Positions 27,036-34,805 are shown, counted from the first letter of the stretch. The stretch: DNA of 64,000 bases from CALLVY01 sp937899855 (GCA_039820405.1 JBCBQC010000003.1:235143-299142); one strand, 5' to 3'. A program made the numbers and translations. The notes: generated by a model from the sequence alone, not told the origin.

Positions 27036-27871
27036 GGTAATATTTTTTTGATCTGATTGGATTGTTCAATCAATTGATGAAAAGTTTTAAAGTCTTTTTT
27101 GATGAGCAAGCTGCGAAATTGAGCCAGTGTATTGATGTGCTCGTCGAGGACGTCGAGGACGTTGTCGCGGTTTTGTTCGAAAATGGGAATCCACATCTGG
27201 GGCGAACTTTTGGCCAAGCGGACCGTGGAACCAAAGCCCCCGCTGGCCAATTCGAAGATCCGTTTTTCATCCTCTTCCTTTTTCAGTACCGTAAGGGCCA
27301 GGGCAAAGGAGCTGATGTGCGAAATGTGGGAAACGTAAGCCGTATGCACGTCGTGCTCCCCCCCTCCCAAGTAGACAATCTGCATGCCCAGGGCCTCGTA
27401 CAGCCACTTGACCACCGCTACCGCATCGGGACTGCTGGCTTCCACGTCGCAAAACACGCAGCACTTGCCGGAGAATAGACCGGGCAAGGCAGCCTCCGGG
27501 CCGGAGAATTCCGTGCCCGCCATCGGGTGGGTCGCAACGTACTGTCGCCGCTGGGGATGCAGGCGGATACGCTGGAGGATATTTCGTTTGGTCGACCCTA
27601 CATCGAGGACCACCTGCGAACCGATCAAGTCGAGCACCCGCGGCAGCAAATCCTCGATGGCATTGACCGGTACGGCCAGGACGACTACCTCCGATCGGCT
27701 GATGGCAACTTCCAGTGGGGCCGCCTCATCGATGAGTCGCCGCCGGAGGGCCTTGTCCAGATTGTCCGGGTCGCGATCGACTCCAATGATGTGGTTGGCG
27801 AAACCACTTTCCTTGAGGGCAATGCCCATAGACCCTCCGATCAGACCAATCCCGATGATGCTTACGATCAT
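27032..27871 (-). CDS. tyrA: Prephenate dehydrogenase
   Basis: A 279-residue NAD(P)-dependent enzyme that oxidatively decarboxylates prephenate to 4-hydroxyphenylpyruvate, the tyrosine precursor. The N-terminal Rossmann motif is GIGLIGGSMG at residues 7-16. The prephenate-binding region includes THPMAGTEFSGPEAA and SHISHISSFAL in the helical C-terminal dimerisation domain. No ACT domain is attached. It overlaps both neighbours in the operon by 4 nt, indicating coupled translation. Confidence 0.95.
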   Translation of the reverse strand: MIVSIIGIGLIGGSMGIALKESGFANHIIGVDRDPDNLDKALRRRLIDEAAPLEVAISRSEVVVLAVPVNAIEDLLPRVLDLIGSQVVLDVGSTKRNILQRIRLHPQRRQYVATHPMAGTEFSGPEAALPGLFSGKCCVFCDVEASSPDAVAVVKWLYEALGMQIVYLGGGEHDVHTAYVSHISHISSFALALTVLKKEEDEKRIFELASGGFGSTVRLAKSSPQMWIPIFEQNRDNVLDVLDEHINTLAQFRSLLIKKDFKTFHQLIEQSNQIKKILP

Positions 27872-29067
27872 GACTGTTGTTTTGAAGGGTGACCGGATAA
27901 GGTTTCCGCCCCAAGACGGGCGATGCGTTCCCGGGCTTGCCGCAAGGTCGCTTGGTCACTACACAGGGAAATGCGGAGGTAGCGCTCGCCCCGACTGCCA
28001 AAGATGCCGCCCGGAGTGATGAAGACCCGCGCTTCGTCGAGCAGGTGATCCGAAAGGGCGTAGGCATCCGCCCAGTGATCGGGAATTTTTGCCCAAACGA
28101 ATAGCCCCACCCGCCCCCTTTGGTAACGACAGCCCAACTGATCCATGATCGCGTGGGCCAGCTCCAAACGCTCGCGATACGTCGCATTCAAGGCCCGGTA
28201 CCAATCATCGGTCTGGGCCAGGGCCTCAACGGCAGCGAGTTGGACGGGGAGAAACATCCCGGAATCCATATTGCTCTTAAAGCGCAGGACGCATTGCAGG
28301 TACTCCGCTTTGCCCGCCAGCATCCCGACGCGCCAGCCCGCCATATTGTGCGACTTGCTCAACGAGTTCAACTCCAGAGCGACTTCCCGCGCTCCGGGGG
28401 TGGCGAGCAAGCTCCGGGGCTGATCGTTGAGGATAAAGCTGTAGGGATTATCGTTGACCAGCAGGAATTGCCGCTCCCGCGCCAGGGCGACCAGCCGTTC
28501 GAAAAAGGAGGCACTGGCTTGCGCCCCGGTGGGCATGTGGGGATAATTGACCCACATGATTTTTACCCGACTCAAATCCATTTGGGCCAGAGCCTCTAGA
28601 TCGGGTAGCCAATCGCCCGTTTCCCCCAATTCGTACTCGCGGACTACCGCTCCCGCCAACTGAGCAGCGGCCCGGTAGGCGGGGTAGCCCGGATTGGGGA
28701 CCAAGACCTCTTCGCCCGGATTGAGGAAACTCATCGTAAGGTGGAGAATGCCTTCTTTGGAACCGATCAGCGGCAGGACCTCCGCTTCGGGATCGAGCGA
28801 TACTCGGAAAAAGCGTTGGTACCAGTCGGCAAAGGCACGGCGGAGTTGGGGATGGCCCCGGTAGCTCTGGTAGCCGTGTTGACGGGGCTGCTGGCTCTCG
28901 CGGTGCAGGCGCTCGATCACGGCCGGCGCGGGCGGGCGATCGGGATTGCCAATGCCCAGGTTGAGCACTTCGTGTCCTTCCGCCCGGAGTTGGGCGATGG
29001 CTTTGAGCTTTCGCGAGAAGTAGTACTCCTCGGTACTGGCGACGCGTTGGGCGGGTTTAACTATCAT
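27868..29067 (-). CDS. Class I/II aminotransferase of the aromatic operon
   Basis: A 399-residue fold-type I PLP enzyme. The PLP lysine is Lys238 in LNSLSKSHNMAGWRVGM. Further motifs are NLGIGNPDRPPA, IGSKEGILHL and VNYPHMPTG. It lies between pheA and tyrA, overlapping them by 11 and 4 nt. It therefore probably transaminates phenylpyruvate and 4-hydroxyphenylpyruvate (or prephenate) in the last step to Phe and Tyr. Sequence alone does not exclude aspartate or LL-diaminopimelate aminotransferase activity. Confidence 0.9.
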   Translation of the reverse strand: MIVKPAQRVASTEEYYFSRKLKAIAQLRAEGHEVLNLGIGNPDRPPAPAVIERLHRESQQPRQHGYQSYRGHPQLRRAFADWYQRFFRVSLDPEAEVLPLIGSKEGILHLTMSFLNPGEEVLVPNPGYPAYRAAAQLAGAVVREYELGETGDWLPDLEALAQMDLSRVKIMWVNYPHMPTGAQASASFFERLVALARERQFLLVNDNPYSFILNDQPRSLLATPGAREVALELNSLSKSHNMAGWRVGMLAGKAEYLQCVLRFKSNMDSGMFLPVQLAAVEALAQTDDWYRALNATYRERLELAHAIMDQLGCRYQRGRVGLFVWAKIPDHWADAYALSDHLLDEARVFITPGGIFGSRGERYLRISLCSDQATLRQARERIARLGAETLSGHPSKQQS

Positions 29068-29926
29068 GGTAGGCTCCGGTTTGGTAGGTTCCCAAAATTT
29101 TCAAATCCTCCGTGACGACTCCCAAGTGGTCGACCGTAGCACCAAAGGCCAGGGGATCGGCGAGGGTAAAGTCGATAAAGAAGCGATAGTGCCACTCCTG
29201 TCCGATGATCGGCATCGACTGGATCTTGGTGAGGTTGGCGCCCGCCCGCAGCAGCGCTTCCAGGACGCGGTGCAAACTTCCGGGTTCGTGGGAGGTCGTC
29301 AGACACACCGATACTTTGGCGCCCGGATGATCCAATTGGCTAGGGCCGTGGTCGAGGACGAGAAAGCGGGTGTAATTTTTTTTATTGGTTTCGATACCCG
29401 GTGCGATCACTTCCAGCCCGTACTGCTCCCCCGCTAGTGTACTGGCGATGGCCCCGACTCCACGGTGCTCCCCATCGCTGACCCAGCGGGCACTGCCGGC
29501 CGTATCGTTGCGCTCTACCAGGCGGATGTGTGGATGCTTCCGAAAGAAGGGACGGCACTGGGCGATGGCCATGGGGTGGGAATGCACCTCGCGCAAATCG
29601 GCGATGGACTGACCGGGTAGGGCAAGCAGTTGGTGACGAATCCGCAGGTATACCTCTCCGGAGATGTGGAGGTCAGCCTCATCCAGCAGTTGGTAGTTGT
29701 ACAGCAGGCTGCCCGCGATGCTGTTTTCGATGGCCATCATTCCTCCGTCGGACTGGTGCCCCCGTTCCACGCTGCGTACGAGGTCTTCAAAGGTCTCCAT
29801 CGGTACGATGGCGATGTCGCGGTGGTGGTGATAACGGCGGGCGGCAATTTCGTGGAAGGCCCCGGCAGCGCCTTGGATGGCGATCCGAGGCGGAGCTGAT
29901 GCGGGACGGTCATTGCTACTGTTCAT
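29057..29926 (-). CDS. pheA: Prephenate dehydratase with ACT domain
   Basis: A 289-residue enzyme converting prephenate to phenylpyruvate. The catalytic domain shows GAAGAFHE (19-26), ENSIAGS (67-73), HSHPMA (115-120) and the NYTRF signature (184-188, catalytic Thr186). The C-terminal ACT domain (about 204-275) contains GSLHRVLEALLRAGANLTKI and normally binds Phe for feedback inhibition; the usual ESRP is QSMP here, as is common in Bacteroidota. It is the first gene of the operon, 24 nt after the second of two leader-peptide attenuators, so it is likely controlled both allosterically and by transcription attenuation. Confidence 0.96.
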   Translation of the reverse strand: MNSSNDRPASAPPRIAIQGAAGAFHEIAARRYHHHRDIAIVPMETFEDLVRSVERGHQSDGGMMAIENSIAGSLLYNYQLLDEADLHISGEVYLRIRHQLLALPGQSIADLREVHSHPMAIAQCRPFFRKHPHIRLVERNDTAGSARWVSDGEHRGVGAIASTLAGEQYGLEVIAPGIETNKKNYTRFLVLDHGPSQLDHPGAKVSVCLTTSHEPGSLHRVLEALLRAGANLTKIQSMPIIGQEWHYRFFIDFTLADPLAFGATVDHLGVVTEDLKILGTYQTGAYHDS

Positions 29927-29949
29927 GGGTCATTATTTTTTGGTGACAC

Positions 29950-29982
29950 AAAAAAAGGAGCCCTCGGCGAGGACTCCTTTTT
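29950..29982 (-). terminator. Attenuator 2 terminator directly ahead of pheA
   Basis: AAAAAGGAGTCCTC (29982-29969) pairs with GAGGGCTCCTTTTT over 14 bp with one U-G pair and a GCC loop, followed by more T. It lies 24 nt before the pheA ATG. Its upstream arm contains AGTCCTC (29975-29969), complementary to GAGGACT located just after the leader-2 stop codon. Confidence 0.92.
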
Positions 29983-30023
29983 ACTTTTCCCGCCGGGAAA
30001 AGTAAGGGCATGGCAAAGTCCTC
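29969..30023 (-). promoter_or_regulatory. Antiterminator pairing of attenuator 2
   Basis: GAGGACT (30023-30017), one base after the leader-2 stop codon, pairs perfectly over 7 bp with AGTCCTC (29975-29969) in the terminator arm. A ribosome stalled on the aromatic codons would leave this pairing free to form and block termination. One that reaches the stop would cover the first half and allow termination. Confidence 0.8.
29981..30005 (-). promoter_or_regulatory. Spacer hairpin inside attenuator 2
   Basis: A perfect 11-bp stem (TTACTTTTCCC with GGGAAAAGTAA, loop GGC) sits between the two antiterminator half-sites of attenuator 2. It would bring the half-sites close together, or pause RNA polymerase until the leader ribosome catches up. 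Attenuator 1 has no equivalent. Confidence 0.7.
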
Positions 30024-30024
30024 A

Positions 30025-30078
30025 TTACGATGATTCGTAATAATAGTAGGCCCAATAGAAAAAGTTCTTTGTTCTCAA
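30025..30078 (-). CDS. Leader peptide 2 of the pheA operon
   Basis: A 17-codon open frame with the core FFYWAYYYY, so eight of its residues are aromatic. It starts at a TTG (reading LRTKN before the core, initiator Met if used), and no ATG is in frame nearby, so the start codon is the weak point. It ends ESS followed by TAA-TGA. Directly downstream lie an antiterminator half-site, a spacer hairpin and an intrinsic terminator, then pheA. Expected role: ribosome stalling when charged tRNA-Phe, -Tyr or -Trp is scarce allows transcription into pheA. The peptide itself is presumably not functional. Confidence 0.85.
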   Translation of the reverse strand: MRTKNFFYWAYYYYESS

Positions 30079-30110
30079 TTTGGCTGGTTTACATTGGTCG
30101 TGGCAGCAAT

Positions 30111-30141
30111 AAAAAAGGAGCTCCTGAGGAGCTCCTTTTTT
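30111..30141 (-). terminator. Attenuator 1 terminator
   Basis: A perfect 14-bp stem, AAAAAAGGAGCTCC with GGAGCTCCTTTTTT, has a 3-nt loop. It lies between leader peptides 1 and 2. It is symmetrical and could act in both directions, but only the minus strand carries a transcription unit entering it. Confidence 0.92.
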
Positions 30142-30178
30142 ATGACCGATCTTTTTTACAATCTCATTAAAGCTCCTC
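30126..30178 (-). promoter_or_regulatory. Antiterminator pairing of attenuator 1
   Basis: GAGGAGCT (30178-30171), beginning three bases after the leader-1 stop codon, pairs perfectly over 8 bp with AGCTCCTC (30133-30126) of the terminator arm, extendable by two G-U pairs. The geometry matches attenuator 2 and classical leader-peptide attenuators. Confidence 0.82.
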
Positions 30179-30180
30179 CT

Positions 30181-30243
30181 TTATGGTCGTCCATAAAAGT
30201 AAAAAAAGCTAAAGTAAAAATAAGATTTGTTCGTCGGTTGCAT
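30181..30243 (-). CDS. Leader peptide 1 of the pheA operon
   Basis: A 20-codon frame from an ATG at 30243 to a TAA at 30183-30181. It begins MQPTNK, continues with SYFYFSFFYFY and ends GRP, so nine of twenty residues are Phe or Tyr and none is Trp. It lies about 30 nt downstream of an excellent promoter, with the antiterminator half-site three bases after its stop and a terminator beyond. This is the standard arrangement of an amino-acid-sensing transcription attenuator. The frame is too short and biased to be a conventional gene. Confidence 0.92.
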   Translation of the reverse strand: MQPTNKSYFYFSFFYFYGRP

Positions 30244-30275
30244 TACTGGAAACGCTTTTGTTGTTGGCGTCTATT

Positions 30276-30306
30276 CAAACATAAGAGGATTTGGGCGATA
30301 AAGCAA
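30276..30306 (-). promoter_or_regulatory. pheA operon promoter (TTG-N20-TAnnTTTG)
   Basis: On the minus strand TATGTTTG (30283-30276) is an exact -7 element, and TTG (30306-30304) lies 20 nt upstream. The predicted start near 30269 leaves about 25 nt before leader peptide 1. One transcript would read both attenuators and the four-gene operon. Confidence 0.82.
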
Positions 30307-30393
30307 GTCTGAGGAATTTTTTTTTCGACTCTACCGAATAGCGTGGCACCGGAGTGTAAAAAGTCCTAGCTTTATTGTTTAAAAGTAAGGAAC

Positions 30394-31617
30394 ATGTTGA
30401 AACTGTCGCAACGCAGCCGAGATTTACCCGACTCGCCCATCCGCAAGTTGGCTCCCTACGCGGAAGCCGCCAAGGCGGCGGGTCGTAAAGTGTACCATCT
30501 CAATATTGGCCAACCCGACCTCCATACCCCGCCCGCCGCCCTCCAACGCCTGCGCCAGGAACCCATCGACGTGCTCGCCTACTGCCCCTCCTGGGGGGTC
30601 CCCTCCTACCGCCAAAAAATTCCCGATTACTTCGCCCACTACGACATCCACATCGAGCCCGAAGACATCCTCGTGACCACCGGCGCCTCGGAAGCCATCT
30701 TCCTGGCCTTTCTCGCCTGCCTCGATCCCGGTGACGAAATCATCGTTCCCGAACCCTTCTATGCCAACTACCTGGGCTTTGCCGCCATGGCGGACATCCG
30801 GGTCGTTCCCGTCACGTCCTACCTGGCCGAGGCTTTTGCCCTGCCCCCCGTCAGCGCCATCGAAGCGGCCATTACGCCCCGCACCCGAGCCATCCTCTTG
30901 TGCAATCCCAACAATCCCACCGGAGGCATCTACACCGCCGACGTGCTCCAGGAACTGGCCACCATCGTTCGGGAACGACAGTTGTTTTTGATGGTCGATG
31001 AAGTGTACCGCGAATTTGTGTACACCACCAACCCTTTCCGCTCGGCCCTACAGCTGGAAGGCTTGGAGGATTACGTCATCGTCATCGATTCGATTTCGAA
31101 GCGGTATAGCGCCTGTGGGGCCCGAGTGGGTACCCTCATCAGTCGCAACCGCTCCCTCTTGCAAGCCCTTTTCCGCTACGCCCAGTTTCGCCTCAGCCCC
31201 CCCGGCTTTGGTCAGATCTTTGCCGAGGCCGCCCTCGACCTGGGCGAAGCATACCTCGAAGGTGTAGTGGCCGAATACGACCAACGGCGGCGCCACTTGT
31301 ACGCCCGCCTCAGCGCCCTCCCCGACGTGAAGTGCTACCTGCCACAGGGAGCTTTTTACCTCTTCGCCGAATTGCCCATCGACAATGCGGACCGGTTTTG
31401 CCAGTGGCTCCTCGAATCTTTCCAACACGAAGGGCAAACCTTGATGCTGGCACCGGGGAGTGGTTTTTACGCGACCCCCGGATTGGGCGAACGCGAAGTA
31501 CGCATCGCTTACATTCTCCAAACCGCTGATCTGGACGCCGCGATGGATTGCCTCGACGTCGCCCTTCGCGTATATCCGGGACGCCGGGTACTGAGCGATG
31601 CCCTGCACAAAAATTAA
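30394..31617 (+). CDS. Class I aminotransferase (aspartate aminotransferase-like)
   Basis: A 407-residue fold-type I PLP enzyme. The PLP lysine is Lys236 in IDSISKRYSACGARVG, the ring-binding Asp is Asp202 in VDEVYREF, and NPNNPTGG is at 171-178. It differs from the aminotransferase in the adjacent aromatic operon and is divergent from it. It lies 24 nt ahead of proA, so it is probably cotranscribed with proA-proB. Likely roles are aspartate/glutamate or aromatic transamination; linkage to proline genes does not settle this. Confidence 0.9.
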   Translation: MLKLSQRSRDLPDSPIRKLAPYAEAAKAAGRKVYHLNIGQPDLHTPPAALQRLRQEPIDVLAYCPSWGVPSYRQKIPDYFAHYDIHIEPEDILVTTGASEAIFLAFLACLDPGDEIIVPEPFYANYLGFAAMADIRVVPVTSYLAEAFALPPVSAIEAAITPRTRAILLCNPNNPTGGIYTADVLQELATIVRERQLFLMVDEVYREFVYTTNPFRSALQLEGLEDYVIVIDSISKRYSACGARVGTLISRNRSLLQALFRYAQFRLSPPGFGQIFAEAALDLGEAYLEGVVAEYDQRRRHLYARLSALPDVKCYLPQGAFYLFAELPIDNADRFCQWLLESFQHEGQTLMLAPGSGFYATPGLGEREVRIAYILQTADLDAAMDCLDVALRVYPGRRVLSDALHKN

Positions 31618-31641
31618 CCGAACGCAAAGTAAACAGCACCA

Positions 31642-32838
31642 ATGAGCACAGCTAAAAATGCGGTATTGCAAAGCATGGTCCGCCTACTCCACGAACGCCA
31701 GCCCCAACTGCTGGCCGCCAATGTCCAAGACCTCAACGCTTACCAGGGAGGGGAGCGCGCCATGTACGATCGCTTGGTGATCGACGACAAAAAAGTAGCC
31801 GGGATGATCCGCTCGGTCGAAACGGTACTCGCCAAGCCCGACCCAGTGGGGATCGAGCGCTACCGCTTTGAACATCCCGAGGGGATGCTCATCGAAAATC
31901 GGACGGCTCCCTTCGGCACCATTCTGATCATCTACGAATCGCGGCCCGACGTGACGATCGAAGCGGCCGTACTCGCCTTCAAAGCGGGCAATAAGATCTT
32001 ACTCAAAGGGGGAAAAGAAGCGCACCATTCCAATCGGGCCCTGGTAGCACTTTGGCACGCGGCCCTACTCGAAAACGACTTCGGTACCGATTGGATTCAG
32101 TACCTGCCATTCAACCGCAGCGAAACCCAGGCCTTTCTCAAAAATCCCGATCGACCGGTCGACCTGATCGTACCACGGGGTGGGGAACGGCTGATTCAAT
32201 TCGTCAAGCAGGAGGCCCAAGCCCCCGTACTGGTGAGCGGCCGTGGCAATAACTTTCTCTACGTTCACCACGCTGCGGATTGGAGCAAAGTACTGCCCAT
32301 CATCCTCAATGCCAAAACGCATAAGATCAGCGCCTGCAACGCACTCGATAAAATCTTGATCGACGCGCAGTTGCCCCACCTAAACGAACGGCTGGAACAA
32401 TTGGTCGATGCCCTTCGGCAAGCAAAAGTGGCGGTGTGGACCGATCGGCGGACGGCGGAGCACCTGGGAAGCGATACGGTTTCCATCATCGAAGACGAGG
32501 CCATTTGGTACGAGGAATTTTTGTCGATGAAAGTGGTGATCGGTTTGGTCGAAGAGGTAGAGGCCGCCATTGTCAAGATCAACCGCTACTCCGGTGGTCA
32601 CTCGGTCAGTATCCTCACCGAAGATGCGGAGCGAGCGCGGGACTTTATGTTTCGCATCGATGCGGCCGCCGTTTTTCACAATGCCTCGACCCGCTTTACG
32701 GATGGTGGCGAGTTTGGGCTGGGGGCGGAGCTGGCCATCAGTACGGACAAGTTGCACCACCGGGGGCCGCTGGGTCTGGAACATCTGGTGAGCAACAAGT
32801 GGTTGGTGTACGGCGATGGTCAAATACGGACCTCATGA
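31642..32838 (+). CDS. proA: Glutamate-5-semialdehyde dehydrogenase (gamma-glutamyl phosphate reductase)
   Basis: A 398-residue aldehyde-dehydrogenase-fold enzyme that reduces gamma-glutamyl phosphate to glutamate semialdehyde with NADPH, the second step of proline synthesis. The catalytic cysteine is Cys232 in HKISACNALDK. ESRPDVTIEAAVLAFKAGN, LKGGKEAHHSN and the C-terminal GEFGLGAELAIST with HHRGPLGLEHL are family signatures. Its stop overlaps the proB ATG by 4 nt, so production of the labile intermediate is coupled to its use. Confidence 0.97.
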   Translation: MSTAKNAVLQSMVRLLHERQPQLLAANVQDLNAYQGGERAMYDRLVIDDKKVAGMIRSVETVLAKPDPVGIERYRFEHPEGMLIENRTAPFGTILIIYESRPDVTIEAAVLAFKAGNKILLKGGKEAHHSNRALVALWHAALLENDFGTDWIQYLPFNRSETQAFLKNPDRPVDLIVPRGGERLIQFVKQEAQAPVLVSGRGNNFLYVHHAADWSKVLPIILNAKTHKISACNALDKILIDAQLPHLNERLEQLVDALRQAKVAVWTDRRTAEHLGSDTVSIIEDEAIWYEEFLSMKVVIGLVEEVEAAIVKINRYSGGHSVSILTEDAERARDFMFRIDAAAVFHNASTRFTDGGEFGLGAELAISTDKLHHRGPLGLEHLVSNKWLVYGDGQIRTS

Positions 32839-33605
32839 AAGAGAAAATCATCATCAAGATTGGTAGCTCGACGCTCACGCGGGGAACCGATCAAATTTCG
32901 CGGGGAAAAATAGAAGACCTGGCCCGACAAATTCTGACCCTGCGGGAGACCTACGAAATCGTCCTGGTGTCTTCCGGCGCCATCGCCACGGCCAAGCAGT
33001 TTATGCACCTGGCGGGAACCGACGGCCTGGCGGTCAAGCAGGCGATGGCCGCCATTGGTCAACCCATTTTACTGCGCATCTATCAGGAAGTTTTTAGCGA
33101 TTTTGGCCTACAGGTCGCCCAGTGCCTGCTGCACTCCCAAGATTTCGATCTCCCCCAATCACGGGAAAACATCGTCAATACCCTCGACATTTTACTCAAA
33201 AATGGCTACGTTCCCATCATCAATGAAAACGATACCGTAGCGACGGAAGAAATCAAATTTGGCGACAACGATAAATTGGCCGCGCTCACTGCTGCCCTAC
33301 TCCGAGTAAACCTATTGGTACTGGCCTCCGACATCAACGGCCTGTATTCTTCCGATCCCAAAGCGGACCCCCAGGCCCAACTCATCGAGATCGTCGACGA
33401 CGTCGATCGGGTTCGGCACCTAGCCGGAGACAGCCGCTCCGCACACGGTACGGGAGGCATGCGCTCCAAGCTAACCGCCGCCGAAATCTGCTCCCGGGCG
33501 GGAATTGAAATGTGGATCGTCAACGGTCGGGAAGAACGGTTTGTGGCGCGGGCGCTAGCGGGAGAATTGTCCTTTACGCGATTCAAGGCAGGCGTGGCGT
33601 CCTGA
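32835..33605 (+). CDS. proB: Glutamate 5-kinase
   Basis: A 256-residue amino-acid kinase that phosphorylates glutamate in the first committed step of proline synthesis. The ATG at 32835 (MKEKIIIKIGSSTLTRG) is chosen because it overlaps the proA stop and gives the canonical N-terminus; the open frame runs much further upstream only as a shadow within proA. Signatures are KIGSSTL, VSSGAIATA, INENDTVATEEIKFGDND, LASDINGLYSSDP and GTGGMRSKLTAA. The C-terminal PUA domain of the E. coli enzyme is absent, as in many Bacteroidota. Confidence 0.96.
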   Translation: MKEKIIIKIGSSTLTRGTDQISRGKIEDLARQILTLRETYEIVLVSSGAIATAKQFMHLAGTDGLAVKQAMAAIGQPILLRIYQEVFSDFGLQVAQCLLHSQDFDLPQSRENIVNTLDILLKNGYVPIINENDTVATEEIKFGDNDKLAALTAALLRVNLLVLASDINGLYSSDPKADPQAQLIEIVDDVDRVRHLAGDSRSAHGTGGMRSKLTAAEICSRAGIEMWIVNGREERFVARALAGELSFTRFKAGVAS

Positions 33606-33612
33606 CTGAGGT

Positions 33613-33686
33613 CAAAAAAAGAAAAAAAGCACAGAGTCTTCGGTGCTGACCCTAATTCCCAAGTGTTAAGCTCAGGTGCTCTGTGC
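33613..33686 (-). terminator. Hairpin and T-tract between proB and the T9SS cargo gene
   Basis: GCACAGAG (33629-33636) pairs with CTCTGTGC (33679-33686) across a 42-nt apical region. On the minus strand it is followed by two runs of seven T. It should terminate the minus-strand gene ending at 33729. The large apical region is unusual for a simple terminator. Confidence 0.6.
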
Positions 33687-33728
33687 ATCAAAAAATAGCT
33701 TTTAAAAAAATCTATTCTATTGTTGGAG

Positions 33729-34805
33729 CTACTCGATGAGTAGCGGCAAGGTTTGTTCGACGCGCTCGCTGTCGGTCGACTGGATCGTCAACCAGTAGGG
33801 CCCCGCCGGCAGTTGGCCCAAGGGCAGCTCGGGCATTTCACTGCTGCGCAGCCGTTGTACGATGCTTCCCCGAGCGTCAACCAGGGTAAATTGCCACTCG
33901 CCCCGCAAAGACCCCACATAATCCAAACGCACGCGATCGCGCGCCGGATTGGGGTAGGCCCGCCAAGCAGCTTCCTCGGCCCGGCCATCTTGGGTACTGC
34001 TCGGAGTACCGGGCATGGCCACATCGTCGTAAGTAAAGAACTGCTCGTAAGAATTTTCCGTCGTATCGACTTGACCAGCAACCGACTCGATCACGATGGT
34101 ACGGATACGTTGGAAAATGGCCAGTTGACTAGAAAAGCCCGGCGTAATCCAGGTCACCGAGGTATCCAAGGTAATGGTGGTGATGCTGAACCCCTGTACG
34201 ATGGCAAAGGTATCCGACTCGTTGCGGTATTGGACGAAGCGCGCCACGTCATTGAAGGTCCCTTGGGGCAAGTGTAGGGTGCCGTAGCCGTCGTACTCGT
34301 TGAAGGAGCTGGCCGTCACGGTATTCATCACGCCCACCGATTCCGTGACGTATTCGTAGGTGTCGTTAAAGCTATCCCCAAAGCGCATGGGGTAGCAAAT
34401 TCCCTTTTGGGTATCGGTCATACGGGTGAGGGAGCCCATAGTGGCACTGCCCAGAGTTTGGTAAGCCGAAGCATCTTCGAGGTAGTAGCCGTAGTTGACC
34501 GTGGAGCCCATCGAATTGACCTCTGCGGCAATGGTCGCATTGGGAAAGGAATTGAAGTAGGGCGTGGTCGCGGGATCGACAAAGGAGAAGACAAAACGCA
34601 TATTCCCCAGGGGGGTCAGGTTAGAGAAATCCCAATCGTAATTGGCTCCCGTCCCCGTATCCTCGGGTACTTCAGCCAAGCGATTGTTCGAGACGTGGCC
34701 CGCTTGCGGAGCCCAGCCCTGGTTGAAGACGGGTTGTGCAAAAGAGGGATTAACTTCAAAAAGGAGAAAAGCCAATAAGAGAAAAGGGTAAATAGGTTTA
34801 ATCAT
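33729..34805 (-). CDS. Secreted protein with T9SS type A sorting domain
   Basis: A 358-residue protein with a clear signal peptide (MIKPIYPFLLLAFLLFEVNP, cleaved near SFAQ). The central 250 residues are beta-rich and unassigned. The C-terminal 80 residues are a type A sorting domain: YPNPARDRVRLDYVG, VDARGSIVQRL and LPAGPYWLTIQ. It is therefore exported by the Sec system and then across the outer membrane by type IX secretion, ending up attached to the surface or released. Function is unknown. It is a single-gene unit with a terminator downstream. Confidence 0.9.
   Translation of the reverse strand: MIKPIYPFLLLAFLLFEVNPSFAQPVFNQGWAPQAGHVSNNRLAEVPEDTGTGANYDWDFSNLTPLGNMRFVFSFVDPATTPYFNSFPNATIAAEVNSMGSTVNYGYYLEDASAYQTLGSATMGSLTRMTDTQKGICYPMRFGDSFNDTYEYVTESVGVMNTVTASSFNEYDGYGTLHLPQGTFNDVARFVQYRNESDTFAIVQGFSITTITLDTSVTWITPGFSSQLAIFQRIRTIVIESVAGQVDTTENSYEQFFTYDDVAMPGTPSSTQDGRAEEAAWRAYPNPARDRVRLDYVGSLRGEWQFTLVDARGSIVQRLRSSEMPELPLGQLPAGPYWLTIQSTDSERVEQTLPLLIE

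Noticed and set aside
30094..30312. A 72-codon plus-strand frame across the attenuator region, with some Trp/Tyr/Phe codons near its end
   Set aside because: It is the reverse complement of the two leader peptides and terminator 1, has no initiation context, and no terminator follows its aromatic codons before the plus-strand aminotransferase.
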